Positions 1-11,499 of a stretch of 64,000 nucleotides of DNA are shown in pieces; position 1 is the first letter of the stretch, and each line of letters begins with the position of its first letter. Below the pieces are notes generated by a model. That model made no database searches. It was given only the letters and a program-made list of their open reading frames with translations, and was not told the DNA's origin. The stretch spans positions 1 through 64,000 of the forward strand of contig SKCR01035555.1 of the NCBI GenBank assembly GCA_019454045.1, given 5' to 3'. The position numbers and the translations under genes were made by a program. Source of the DNA: Zanthoxylum bungeanum (Eukaryota; Streptophyta; Magnoliopsida; Sapindales; Rutaceae).

Positions 1-407
1 CTCATCTCAGCCAGCTCATCTATGTTAGTAATCATCTGTACCACATGGGACTCAACAGACATGCCTTCTAACATACGTGAACGGAAGAGCTTCTTTGTTA
101 ACTCATATCTCTTCGACCTTCGGTTAGATTGGTGAAGATCGTGCAACCTCGCCAATATGTTATAGGGATCCAAGTCCATGTTCTGTCGACGGAAATGCTG
201 AGTCATAGAAGCAAGCATAATAGACTGAGTAGTATCGTTATCATCGCTGTGAGTCTTCCAAAGCTCCAGCTCAAGTAACTGATCAGGTTTGGGCTTAGGC
301 CCAAGAGGTCTCTGTATAGTATATAGCAGCCTCTCGGCTCCGAGGACAATCCTCAGATTCATTTCCCAATCGGCAAAGTTCATGCCCTTAAAGACATTTT
401 CGCCCAT
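1..407 (-). CDS. copia gag polyprotein, N-terminal part (cut by window edge)
   Basis: The minus strand is open from an ATG at 407 to position 1, about 135 codons without a stop. The product begins MGENVFKGMNFADWEMNLRI, followed by RPLGPKP and later ELELWKTH, the usual layout of the N-terminal part of copia Gag (UBN2-type gag domain), which forms the virus-like particle. An in-frame ATG further upstream at 440 is separated from this one by a stop codon at about 419-417, so the start at 407 is preferred. A decayed homologue occurs at about 34000-34420. The zinc knuckle, protease and pol would lie to the left of the window. This reading frame is one of the few undamaged ones here. Confidence 0.75.
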   Translation of the reverse strand, partial: MGENVFKGMNFADWEMNLRIVLGAERLLYTIQRPLGPKPKPDQLLELELWKTHSDDNDTTQSIMLASMTQHFRRQNMDLDPYNILARLHDLHQSNRRSKRYELTKKLFRSRMLEGMSVESHVVQMITNIDELAEM

Positions 408-2531
408 GATAATGTCTCAGACATTTCCCTTTCCTGTCATCTTGATTACGATAGTCGAACTATCTAATCAACTATATATGGGTACAGTCTAACTGTTACA
501 AGAAAAATAACATTATATTAGTCCAACTAATAAAATAATTTGACGAAATAATTTGAAAGCGCGTAAAGCTAAGTATCTGAACGAAATTGCAAATTCAATA
601 CTAGCCTCCCAATATTTTTCGGCGAGCCTCTAACCCTCTGTCGAGTACTCGGGAAACCCAGTTTCCTAGTTGGCTAGGATCCCGTTAAATAACATACAAC
701 CTTGACTTTGGCCAACAAGTTGTATGATATTTAACTAGGTAGATCTCTAATATCAATTGGATCTAATCCAATTCCTAGATCCGGTAGGTGGACATCCTAG
801 TCCGAAACATATATGCAGTATATATGCCAATATATCCAATATATTTTCCTAACCTTTTTTCCTCTGAATCAACTAAGCCTTGGCTTTAGCACAACAAGCT
901 TAATGATTCCAGTTAAGCGGGACCCATTGACATGGAAAGCTTCGTAATCAATGTCGATGGACAAGAAGTGATCTTGACTTTGGCCAACAAATCACAACTT
1001 GGACAAGACACCGATATGGAACAAAACTCTCATGATTCAAACACATCCGCATTTGACAAAGGTCTTGACTTTGGCCAACAAACCAATGCCAACTTTGGAT
1101 CTTGAGTAAGAATCACTCAACGGAAGGAAAAACGCTTAATATGTTTTGAGGGTTTTTCGCGTAAATTGGCAACCAATTTATTATCTTTGTTAAGGTCTCA
1201 TCATACACCCTTAAGCATGCATTTCTAAAAGCATAATAAGGCGTGGAAAGTAAATTAATAACGATATGCGGATGTATATTTAAACAGATTGTTCCTAGAA
1301 CAAATCACTCCATTTCCACTCCCCGGCTAGCACTATTCTACTTCTACCCAATTACATAATACAATAATAGAAACCTCACTACATTGAGGGGATTTAGGTG
1401 AGAATAGAATACAAAGAAATAATGAGAGATAAGGCTGGACACGTAGGTCCAATTTATAAATTCCAAATTTACAACAATTTCTAAATTTCCATTTCCCTTC
1501 TAATATCCATCTGATATACGCTATTCATTCTACACATCCATATATTCATTCATAGCATGTAATTCAACCAATCTAATCCAATTAATTAGTCTTTAATTAT
1601 GTGATCATCCAATGTTCAAACAACGATTTGATTTTTGTGCAAGTCCAACTCGTTTGCGAATAAGTACTTAAAGTACGAATTCTTGAATTATATCGAACTA
1701 CTTGTTAAATCTAATTTAATCTGTATTCAATACTAATTCATGTATTTAATTCCAAATTAAATATCTATACTTTTTAATGCGCTTTAATGACTAAGATTCC
1801 AAATCTAATCTTATCGGGTCTCAAAGCCTAATTTACATCCAATGTTCGTTTAATCAAAGTCTGATGGGCTTTCAATTGATTTCATAAGGCATGGGCTTTG
1901 GTCAATATGGGTCAAACCCAATTACCAAGCCCAATTAAGGAATCACCCTCATTTGCCAAGAAAACAATTTTAGCCCATAAGGCCCAATTAAACTTTTAAA
2001 GCCATTTATTACATTTGGACTCAATGGAATGATTTAGGCCCAATAAACCAAATTTTAAAATTCCAAATTTTATAACTTAATTAATTAAAGTGTAATACAT
2101 CAATTAATTAACTAAATCAATATTTCCAAAATACAATTTAACCAATTAATTATGTATCCTATTTGTTCAACTAATGTCCAACATTTGTGAATCAAAAAAT
2201 CAAGTCTTTACATGCCATCAAGCTCTCGGCCAAGTAGGGATTTTTGTCCGAATTTGTTTTTCAATCCGATTGAATTTTAAATCGACATTCCCAATCATTT
2301 CAAGTCATCCAATGATCATCAAAACAAAAAATACCAATAACATAGGGTAAGTTATGCATTGGGCCAAGCCAATCCAAGGGGCAAAAATTGATCCAATCAA
2401 TATTTCAAGAAATTGATCATATACAACTTCATAAAATTATCATACAAGCATATTCAATCAATCAATTTTATTAAATCATGCTTACATTGATTTTACCCAA
2501 ATTTTACCCTAAAACATTTCATGCTCATTTT
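408..2531 (-). other. untranslated leader of family 1 copia with spaced direct repeats
   Basis: About 2.1 kb between gag and the PBS has no credible coding frame. It contains four copies of a motif close to CTTGACTTTGGCCAACAA, at 701, 879 (diverged), 972 and 1063. The same motif recurs at about 34799 in the related element. The rest is AT-rich and otherwise unremarkable. Such leaders carry packaging and translation signals in retroelements, but no function can be assigned here. Confidence 0.6.
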
Positions 2532-2546
2532 GGCTCATTGATACCA
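2532..2546 (-). other. primer binding site (initiator tRNA-Met type)
   Basis: On the minus strand the sequence TGGTATCAATGAGCC follows the LTR end after one base. Plant copia elements typically use TGGTATCAGAGC, complementary to the 3' end of initiator tRNA-Met; the first eight bases match. Its position fixes this LTR as the 5' LTR and the element's direction as minus. Confidence 0.85.
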
Positions 2547-2547
2547 T

Positions 2548-3716
2548 TGTTGGTTTTCGAATAATATATCGAATATATTATTTTATCGATGAATTTCAAA
2601 TTAATCTTTCTCTCTCTTCAAATAGTACTTTATCCAAGATAAAGTCTCTCCGTTCCGCAAAGATTAATTAAGCTCGAATCATACGTCATCGGTGAATCTT
2701 CGGGAAGCGACCCAAGAGATCCCTGGATATGTTGGCAGGAAATCCGGTCGTTAGACTATCTGAACACGTACGTACCAAGTACTACGTTTTTTACCGATTT
2801 ACGAGACAAGGTTGGCTTCTAGCAAAGCACCATGCCTACCCAATTCTCCATAAATATTCTTAATGGAATATACGATCTATATCAGATGTAGTATACCGTA
2901 GTATTGCGTATTGCGATCCAGTATCGGATGTCATGTTTAAGGTCTGGGGCTGGAATAGTGTCTGCCCCATACGAAGCACATATCGGATATCAAGCAACTA
3001 GTCTCTTTGAATCGGATAATCATGACCTTGTCATATTATCCCGATGGTTGCAACACAATAGTGAACCAGTTCTGAATCCCTGCGTGATCATCATCTCCAT
3101 ATGTCTGAAGTGATACTTCCTTCTTGACATCACATCCAATACACTACGATTCTCAATAGACCCAGAAGAGGCGTACACAGAACCTGTTAAGCCCTGGATG
3201 ACCAAAACCAAAGTTTACCGATTGTCGCAAGTATTAGCGATGCAAGTCTCAGGTTAAGACCAAATACACCTAACCTGAAGCGGAATCCCATAGACACATA
3301 TACTTACTACCAATAGGATTCTGCGGGGTCTATCCAGAGCGAAGCTGTTTTCCATACCATCGGTAAAACACAACCTCCTATCGCACTTGCATAAGTATCT
3401 AATACTTAAATATATGAGAACTATGTCGTTATGCTCTCACAACGTGCACAAGTGCAATACTAGTCTATTCCGCATTATCGATGTCCAGTCTAGACAATAC
3501 TACGACTATAGATATTTAATGATTAAACCTTTATGGATTGATATTATCTCATATCATCTCAATCCGGAACTAATCATAAGGACTTCTACCATTTCTGTAT
3601 CAAAGTAAATAAATTACAAAACGGTAAAAGGCAATTTCATTACAACATAGTTAATTTTGTACAAAAACACAATGTCTTTTACAAACAGTGACACTATGGG
3701 TCATAACTGTCCAACA
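2548..3716 (-). repeat. 5' LTR of family 1 copia (short variant)
   Basis: The LTR spans about 1169 bp bounded by TGTTGG and CCAACA. Read on the minus strand it starts TGTTGGACAGTTATGACCC and ends at the PBS. Its first half is clearly related to the other family 1 LTRs in this window, but it lacks the downstream half present at 7298-9271. The short open frames inside it are not genes. Confidence 0.85.
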
Positions 3717-4015
3717 TCAAAACCCTAGCTATAAAAGAAAAATATTTTTTTCTTTTTAGGATAATCTCATTCTCTAAACCATAGCCTCCCTTATTTTTTT
3801 TTATCTCTCAAGTGTTGAAAGAAAAATTGGAAGAACAAAAAGGAAAAAAAATTATGTGTGACAATATAATTCTATAAAGTGTTTAGAGATTTAATCTTTC
3901 GTGAGTGAATCCCATACTTCTATTTACTGATTGCGAAATATAGCATGGAAGACTTTTTAAAAATCAAACCAAAAACACGTTATCCCCTTCCCTTATATAT
4001 TTGTGGGTTGTTTTG
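3717..4015 (+). repeat. fragment of family 2 copia LTR
   Basis: About 300 bp match the plus-strand family 2 LTR at about 39434-39768, with scattered substitutions. The copy at 39709-39756 has an extra block of about 46 bp absent here. The fragment is hemmed in by a family 1 LTR on the left and a family 3 LTR on the right, so it is probably the remnant of an older LTR that served as a target for both. Confidence 0.75.
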
Positions 4016-6446
4016 GTTATGGCGGATATGGAACATTTACCCCTCACACAGTAAAAATGAGTCTAACCCGCGGATATCAAGCATGGGTGTAATTTCAAAA
4101 TATTTTAATTTAATGAAATACTTTATTCCATTAAGAGTGTATAGGAAAAAATCGGGCTGAATCGGTGTCCGGAAACTCCAGAACGGAACGAAATAAAATT
4201 AAGTGCGCGCATTGTGCATGAAAACTAATTATTTATTTTTTTGGTTTTAAACATCACCTTCAGCTCTCATTCCAGAGAGCTGAAGAAATTAGGGTATTCT
4301 ACCCTAAATCTTTTCAACATTCCCTAAACACTTCAAAAATACCCAAAATTAATTTTTAACATCAAAACCAACATCAACACGTGTTATAAAATAAAAATCA
4401 AGTTTTCAAAATATCAATATTTTTACAAAAACATAAATTTATTCTAAATACGCATTTGCGTGAATTTTTAATCCAAGACACAAATCAAATTAGAATCCCA
4501 CAGTGAAGTGACTCGTGAACAATTCTAGGTCATCCAAAGGTGGTCAAGAGACTCTAGAATGGTAGTCTTAGCTTTAAGCTATTATCTAGAGTTTCAACAC
4601 TAATTTTATGTCTATGTCTAACATAAATATTTTAACCCAATTACAAACATATTGTGTTTATACTTCCAAAGCATCCTCACACAATTAATTAGCCTAATTT
4701 CAAAATTATATATCTAATATATAATTCATCATTATATATCTCACTAATGAAAAAATAGCTTTTGGATAAGATCAAACTTACCTAGCAAGGTTGATTCAAA
4801 AATCCAATCTAATTCTCCTTGTTGAAATATTGTGGAGAAATTCCAAAGTTAGCAAGCTTGACTCCAAGATCCAATCTTGATTCCATTACTATTAAGCTTC
4901 ACTACAAGATCCAATCTTGATTTCTCCTAATTGAAATGTTGTAGATATCTCACAAAGCTTCTCTAAACACTTCTCTAACTTAGGTTAATTTCTCTAATTC
5001 TTGCTTGTATTTTGCTTTCTCAAGCTTGATTAAAATTTTCCTAAAATTTGCTATTTATAGCAAAACTTAGGCAATTTTTAATTAATAAAAGTTGTAATCA
5101 ACTTTTAGGTGGGCTAAATCTAATTTTTCCAAATATGTATAATTAGGTGTGACTAATCTCCATTGTCTACCACCTTGATTTAATCCAATTAAATCAAGAC
5201 AAGGATTAGGAAATGGATTAGTTCAATGTTTGCCACTTTGATTTAATCCAATTAAATCAAGCCAAAACCACATATTATTACATACTTACAATTACCATAA
5301 TATCCTCAAATGGCAAAGATAATTATGTTTTTACAATTAAGCCCTTGTGTGATTATTGAATTAATCCAATTTGGTCAAAGTAAATAATCAATGTTATCCA
5401 ATAACACTTGATTATCTTAGTTGATAATTATAATATCGAATCTGATCTTTTATCAAAATTAATCGGCTAACCAAGTGCTCAATGAGTACACCTCGTATTG
5501 GGACTCTCTAAGTTCATACATGTTCGTCATATAAGCCTAACTAATATGTATGCATTTTGTCACCTCCGAATTCGTGAAGAACACGAACGATCTTTATGAA
5601 CTATACAAGTCGAGGTCATCACATATGTTTAACAATCTCTCTATCGTAGGCTATTCGAGTTGTGCTTAGGAAACATAGAATACACCGTCAAGACATGTCC
5701 ACGATTCTTCATAATTGATGTGATCCACCCTAGGTGATCGACTTTGGCCAAAGCTTTAAGAATCGTGACTTTACTCACATGGATACCTAAACCTCTTATG
5801 GTACACATACGGGCCGACAGATCCTATCTTGCTTTGCACTTGATTACTGAGTGCATCGGTCCACACCCAACGAACATCTAGAGGCCAGACCATGAAAGGT
5901 TTCTGACATACATGGCATCAAAGTGTGGAAAAACTCACATAAAATTAATGTTTTCCTACAGTCAAATGATTACATATGCTACTTGAGTCAATGAGATTCC
6001 TATTGATGCTTGTGTGTACTTCCAACTATTAGAATCACCTATGAGTCATTCAGTATTCGGTCCAACCAATACCGACACGTCTATACAGGTTTCCAAAACT
6101 CATGGTATATCGGGTTAAACCATTGGAACTCCAATTCCAATATAAGACATGTGCTAGTCTTCTAGGTTATATGAATTCGACCGTATTCCAAAACCAACGA
6201 CTATAAATATATATACCTTAAGAATAATTTACAATAGTAATACTTATCCCAATGTCGAACCACTTAGTGTCTAGTATTACTACAAGACTATTCTAAGGTC
6301 GATGTCATTCTTAGCATATCTATACATCAATCTAATATGCATAATGACAATAACATTAATAAGTTATGAAATGAAAATTTAGTTATTTTATTAATAAATA
6401 ATAAAATATACAATTCGGATTGGCACTCCAAGCACCAACTCCAACA
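4016..6446 (-). repeat. 3' LTR of family 3 copia
   Basis: About 2.4 kb. On the minus strand it begins TGTTGGAGTTGGTGC at 6446, directly after a purine-rich tract, and ends near 4016. It aligns in order with 13072-13976, 16036-16610 and 27656-28503, the three pieces of the 5' LTR. Short open frames within it are chance. Confidence 0.85.
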
Positions 6447-6463
6447 AACTCTCATTTTCTTAG
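6447..6463 (-). other. polypurine tract of family 3 copia
   Basis: The minus-strand sequence CTAAGAAAATGAGAGTT sits immediately before the LTR start, the expected place for the plus-strand primer of reverse transcription. Confidence 0.7.
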
Positions 6464-6465
6464 TG

Positions 6466-7292
6466 TCAATCTGGATGGTACCACAGTCTCATCTCCTTCA
6501 CATGTTTATCGAATAACTCAAGAGGTAAGGCCTTTGTAAGCGGGTCTTCTATGTTGGCTAGTCCTTGAACCTTCAAGACCACTATGTCTTTTTGTTCAAT
6601 TATCTCTCTAATTACGCAGTATTTTCTTTCCACGTATTTAGACTTGGAATGCGCTCTTGGCTCCTTAGCCTGCGCAATGGCTCCTCTATTATCACAGTAC
6701 AATGGGATCGAATCCGCAATATTAGGCATAACACCAAGTTCTGTGATAAAATTTCTAATCCATACAACTTCTTTAGCAGCTTGAGATCTGCTATAAATTC
6801 TGCCTCAGTGGTGGAATCAGCTGTTGAGCCTTGCTTTGAACATCGCCAACTAACTGCACCACCGTTAAGGGTAAATACATAACCTGATGTTGATTTTCTA
6901 TCATCTGAATCTCCCTAGAATTCGGAGTCTGTATAACCCTTAACTTGCAGTTCATTTTCTCCATATATCAGAAATTTAACCCTAGTAACCTTAAGATATT
7001 TTAGGATTTGTTTCACGACTGTCCAATGATCATTATCTGGATCAGATTGATATCGGCTGGTCACACTGACACCGAAACTGATATCAGGTCTAGTACATAG
7101 CATAACATACATTATGCTTCCAATACAAGAAGCATATGTCAGGTCTAGTACATAACATAGCATAATTAACTTGCTTCCTTGTAGTTGGTAAAATCGTACC
7201 TTTCTAACATCTTATCTATGTACGTCGATTGTGACAACCCTATAAGCTTCCTACCTCTATCCCGGTAGAGCCTTATACCTTGTATATATGAA
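6466..7292 (-). pseudogene. family 3 copia RT C-terminus and RNase H (decayed)
   Basis: Two minus-strand frames carry the end of a copia polyprotein. 7163-6915 holds the connection segment, with SIMYVMLCTRPDISF and HWTVVKQILKYLK. 6729-6466 holds the RNase H end, with [15 protein letters not shown] and ANIEDPLTKALP. The stretch between them (about 6730-6914) encodes the middle of RNase H with stops. The product would complete cDNA synthesis and degrade RNA from the hybrid. The frame ends close to the PPT as expected. At 7293 the RT sequence is cut by the inserted solo LTR; its continuation resumes at 9277. Confidence 0.85.
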
Positions 7293-7297
7293 GCTTC

Positions 7298-9271
7298 TGT
7301 TGGACAATTATGACCCATATCATCACTATTTGTAAAAGACATGGTGTTTTTGTACAAATTAACTATGTGACAAAGGAAATTTCTCTTTTATCATTTTGTA
7401 ATTGGATTACTTGAATATATATAAATGATAAAAGTCCATATGATTAGTACCAGATTAATAAGATATGAGACAGTATTGATCCATGAAAGGTTTAATCATT
7501 AAATATCCTTAGTCGTAGTATTATCGAGACTGGACATCGATAATGCGGAATATACTAGTATTACACTTGTGCGCTTTATAGAAGCGTAACTGCATAATTC
7601 TCATATATTTAAGTATTGGATACTTATGCAAGTGTGATAGGAGGTTCTGTTAGCCGTTGGACCGGGAACAACTTTGCTCTAGATAGACCCTTCGGAGTCC
7701 CATTGGTAGTATGACTATGTGTCTATGGGAATCCAAATCAGGGTAGGTGTATGTGGTCTTAACCTGAGACTTGCATCGCTAATACTTGCGACAATCAGTA
7801 TACTTTGGTTTTGGTCGTCCAAAGCTTTAACAGGTTCTGTGTACGCCTCTTATAGGTATATTGAGAATCGTAGTGTATTGGGTGTGATGTCAAGATGGAA
7901 GTATCACTTCAGTCATATGGAGATGATGATCACGCAGGGATACAGAACTAGTGTTCTTAAAAGCTACATCTATCGGGATAGTATGACTAGGTCATGATTA
8001 TCCGATTACAAAGACTAGTTGCTAGTGATCCGATATATGCTTCGTACGGGGCAGACACAATTCCAGCCCTAGGCCTAGCATGTGACATCTGATATTGGAT
8101 CGTAATACGCAATACATTGTATACTACGCCTGATATAGATTATATATATTTCATGTTGAATATATTTCTGGAGAATTGGGTAGGCACGGTGTTTTGCTAG
8201 AAGCCAACCATGTCCTGTAAATCGGTAAGAACGTGGTACGGGGTACGCACGTGTCAGATGGTCCGACAACCGTATTTACTGCCAACATATCCAGGGATCT
8301 GTTGGGTCGCTTCTCAAAGATTCACCGATGACATTTGACTCGAACAGAATTAATCTGGGATTAATTGTGAGAGAGAAAATTAATCTGAGATTAATTACGG
8401 TAAGAATTAATCTGGGATTAATTATGAGACAGAAAATTAATATGGGATTAATTACGTCAAGAATTTATCTGGGATTAAATTTGTCTAGAAGAGAGAACAC
8501 GATTAATTTGGAATTAATCAGGAAAGTAAATTTAATAGTTAAATTGGATTTTACTATTTAATTTATTTATTTGGGCTAAATAATATATCAGATATATTAA
8601 TTGAAATTAGATTTCAATACGGAATTAAAATTGGATTTTAATTCAAGCGAACGAATTAATTTGGAATTAATTCGTAAGCGACTTTCGTAATAATTTTGCA
8701 AGGTATTATTATTTAATTAAATTGGATTTAATTATTTAGCGACGGAAAATTCATTTAGTCGGATTAAACGAACCGGGCCCAAAGTGTGTTGTGTAAGCCA
8801 ACTTGAATTTTGAATTCAAAATTGGGTGGGACCCACAACTCACATCACTTGTCAAATTGTGATGGTGGTAGTTGGCTAAAGTAATTGGTTTTCACAAAAC
8901 CATTTTGCTTTCCACCAACCTTGTTTTGTTTTTTGGAAAAACAAAACACAACAACTTGGTTTTGTAACACAAGTGAAACAAATACACAAAACTCTCTCTT
9001 CTCTCCCAACTCCATATTGTCGAACACTCTTCTTCCTTGGAGGAAGATTTTTGTTTCAATTTTTGATCAAAGCTAGCACTTTGGGAGTCTTTGAAGGTGA
9101 TAGGGAAACTCACCCAAGAGTTTGGAACTCATCCACAAAGCTTGGAGCTTCTACAACAAAGAAAAAGTCTTGAACTTCATCCGATCATTGTAAGTTTTTC
9201 CGCAACTTTCTTTGATTTTATTCACACACATATCTTGTTTAGAGATCCTTGGAATGTCTAGGACACTAACA
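7298..9271 (+). repeat. solo LTR of family 1 copia, with 5-bp TSD
   Basis: A single plus-oriented family 1 LTR of about 1974 bp (TGTTGGACAATTATGACC to CTAACA) interrupts the family 3 RT gene. It is flanked by the direct repeat GCTTC at 7293-7297 and 9272-9276. There is no PBS, PPT or internal region, so it is the product of recombination between the two LTRs of a former insertion. RT homology ends exactly at one duplication and resumes at the other. The short open frames inside (for example at 7719 and 8328) are LTR sequence, not genes. Confidence 0.92.
8340..8700 (+). repeat. array of imperfect palindromes inside the family 1 LTR
   Basis: Repeated units around the motif AATTAATCTGGGATTAATT, spaced roughly every 30-60 bases, occupy this part of the LTR, separated by GA-rich linkers. 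The motif is close to its own reverse complement. The equivalent array, on the opposite strand, is at about 29100-29830. Confidence 0.7.
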
Positions 9272-9276
9272 GCTTC

Positions 9277-10300
9277 ACCCATATCTTTCATGGAGAATTT
9301 CTTGCAAAGGTAGGCTTTCACACTTTGCATCAATCATATATCATTTCCTATGATAAGGATGTCATCTACATACAAGACTAGGAAAACTTTCATGCTCCCA
9401 ATCACTTTCTTATAAACACATGGTTCTTCCTCATTCTTGATGTATCCAGATAATCAAATTATCTCATTAAAACGGCTATTCAAGTTTCGGAATGCCTGTT
9501 TAAGTCAATAAATAGACTTTTGGAGCTTACAAACCAAGTTTGAAGTCTCACTGGATACAAAACCCTCTAGTTATTCCATATAGATATCCTCCTCAGGGAA
9601 TCCATTTAGGAAAGCGATTTTCACATCCATCTGACATATCTCGTAGTCGTGATATGCAAAAATGGCTAAAAGAATCCTAATGGATTTTAGCATGGCTACT
9701 AGTGAAAAAGTTTCCTCATAGTCAATCACAGTACGTTGAGTGTAACCTTTCACTACCACTCGGACCTTAAAGGTTTCCACCTTTCCATCGGGCCCTCGCT
9801 TCCTTTTGTAAACTCATTTTTATCCTATAGGTTTAACTTCTTTAGGAAGTTCAACTAAGTCCCAGACTTAATTGTCATGCATAGAATCCATCTCGAATTT
9901 CATGGCTTTCTGCCATTTTCCCGAATCGATATCTAATATCACTTCCTTATACGCAGTCGGATCTATTTCCTCCAAGAGGAAAACATCAAGGCTCGCATCA
10001 GATGTTAAAAACAATCTCTCGTAAGGCTTTGATATTCTATTCGACTTACGTAGAACTTATGTTATAGATCATTCTCCTAATTGGATCTCTGGTTCTATCT
10101 CAGATTCCTCAATGTTGGGATCAAACTCATCAAGTTCAATCTCTCTACAATTCCCACTTTCTCTCAAAAATTACTTTTCAAGAAAAGTGGCAAAACGAAC
10201 AACAAATACATTTTTTTGCTCGGAATCGTAAAAATTAATGTCCCATAAAATTATCAGGATATCCAACGAACCTATATTTATACCCTCTAGGTGCTAGTTT
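9277..10300 (-). pseudogene. family 3 copia reverse transcriptase, N-terminal two thirds (decayed)
   Basis: The minus strand encodes copia RT in several broken frames. 9780-9571 includes the conserved KGYTQ region and CQMDVKIAFLNG, which contains the first catalytic Asp. The catalytic YVDD box lies at 9361-9372. Frame 9333-9151 carries FSMKDMGEA just before the solo LTR insertion point. The gene continues at 7292. Several stops and frame changes make it nonfunctional. The stretch 9785-10300 is the poorly conserved linker between integrase and RT. Confidence 0.85.
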
Positions 10301-10303
10301 ATC

Positions 10304-11128
10304 CTACTGCATAACTTTAATGTATGCAGGACAACCCCAAATCTTTAAATATCTAAGACTTGGATTTCTACCGAACCATATCTGATATGGGGTCGTAGAA
10401 ACAGCTTTCGATGGAACCCTATTAAGTATGTGGGTAGCAGTAAGTAAAGCATAACTACGAAGGTAATAAGGAAGATCTGTATAGCTCATCATAAAACGTA
10501 CCATATCTAATAAAGTATGATTTCTACGCTCAGACACACCATTGTGTTGAGCTGTTCCTTGTGGGCTATATTGGGCGAGAATTTCATTCTCTCTTAAATA
10601 ATTTCTGAATTCATCACTCATGTATTCACCGCCTATATCTGATCTAAGACACTTGATGAATTTACTGGTTTATTTTTCTACTTCGTTTTGGAATATTTTG
10701 AACTTGTCAAATATTTCTGATTTATGTCTCATCAAATAGACATATCCATATCTAGACTTATCATCCGTGAAAGTCACAAAGTATGTTGAACCATAATTAG
10801 CGGCATGATTTAATGGACCACACACATCGCTGTTTATTAGCTCCGATAAATCTCCAACACGGTATCCAACACCAAGAAATTGGGCATTCATCATCTTTCA
10901 TTGGATATATGACTTATAAATCGGATAAGGATCTAAGGTAAGATTTTCAATCAAACCATCCTTTACCAATTTGGATAGACGTCTAACACCTATGTGGCCC
11001 AATCTCATATGCCATAATTTAATATTATTTAATTCAGATTTTCTACTTGTATTTTCCTCTACATTAAAGACATCTTTATATGTTTCCAAAACATAGTGAC
11101 CGTTTGATAAAGAACATTCACATTTCAA
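10304..11128 (-). pseudogene. family 3 copia integrase (gag-pre-integrase plus core, frameshifted)
   Basis: Three minus-strand frames make up the integrase that would insert the cDNA. 11128-10898 is the gag-pre-integrase region (LWHMRLGHIGVRRLSKL); the expected CxxC pair is replaced by tyrosines (PIYKSYIQ). 10894-10670 starts the catalytic core (SDVCGPL) and contains FVTFTDDKSRYGYVYLM. 10621-10304 completes it with HNGVSERRN carrying the catalytic Glu; the second Asp lies in the frame gap near 10625-10640. The broken zinc motif and frame changes make it inactive. Confidence 0.87.
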
Positions 11129-11293
11129 GAAATTATTTTTATCATATAAACAAAAAGTTTCATCATTAATATTTATTTTATATCCTTCTTTATCTAATAT
11201 TGGCAGTGATGTTATTTAGCTGACAAGTGAGGGTACATAATAACAGTCTTGTAAATTTAATTTACAACCATTGGGGAGATCTAAAACAACTGT

Positions 11294-11485
11294 TCATATG
11301 GCTTTAACATCCAATGTCTCGCCATTGCCAACTCTAAATTGGATCTCCCTTTTATTCAGTCTTCTTTTTACCCTCATTACCTGCAGGGAGTTGCAAATGT
11401 GAGTAGGAATGCCAGTGTCTAACACCCATCCACTATTTTCATCTAAGGCTAATGAGATGTCAATAATTGAAAAATTACAAAGCAT
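11294..11485 (-). pseudogene. family 3 copia aspartic protease
   Basis: A 63-codon minus-strand frame contains WVLDTGIPTHICNSL, the copia protease active-site region with the catalytic DTG intact at about residues 22-24. It would cleave the Gag-Pol polyprotein. It lies between the Gag zinc knuckle and integrase, the normal copia order. Flanking stops separate it from both. Confidence 0.8.
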
Positions 11486-11499
11486 ATATGAGGGTCATG

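Larger units (their letters stand above)
1..3716 (-). mobile_element. Ty1/copia element, family 1 (variant a), 5' end only
   Basis: This is the 5' portion of a copia retrotransposon read on the minus strand. From right to left it has a 5' LTR, a PBS, a leader of about 2.1 kb and the start of gag, which runs off the left window edge. The LTR begins with the same motif (TGTTGGACAGTTATGACC) as the family 1 LTRs near 7298, 30869 and 51649 but is shorter. Its 3' partner LTR lies outside the window, so the target duplication and LTR divergence cannot be checked. It sits beside, and probably inside, a family 2 LTR fragment at 3717-4015. Confidence 0.85.

Noticed and set aside
8845..9173. Overlapping frames of 60-73 codons on both strands
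   Set aside because: They lie within the family 1 solo LTR and correspond to its conserved 3' part, found in inverted orientation near 28600-28930 with changed frames.
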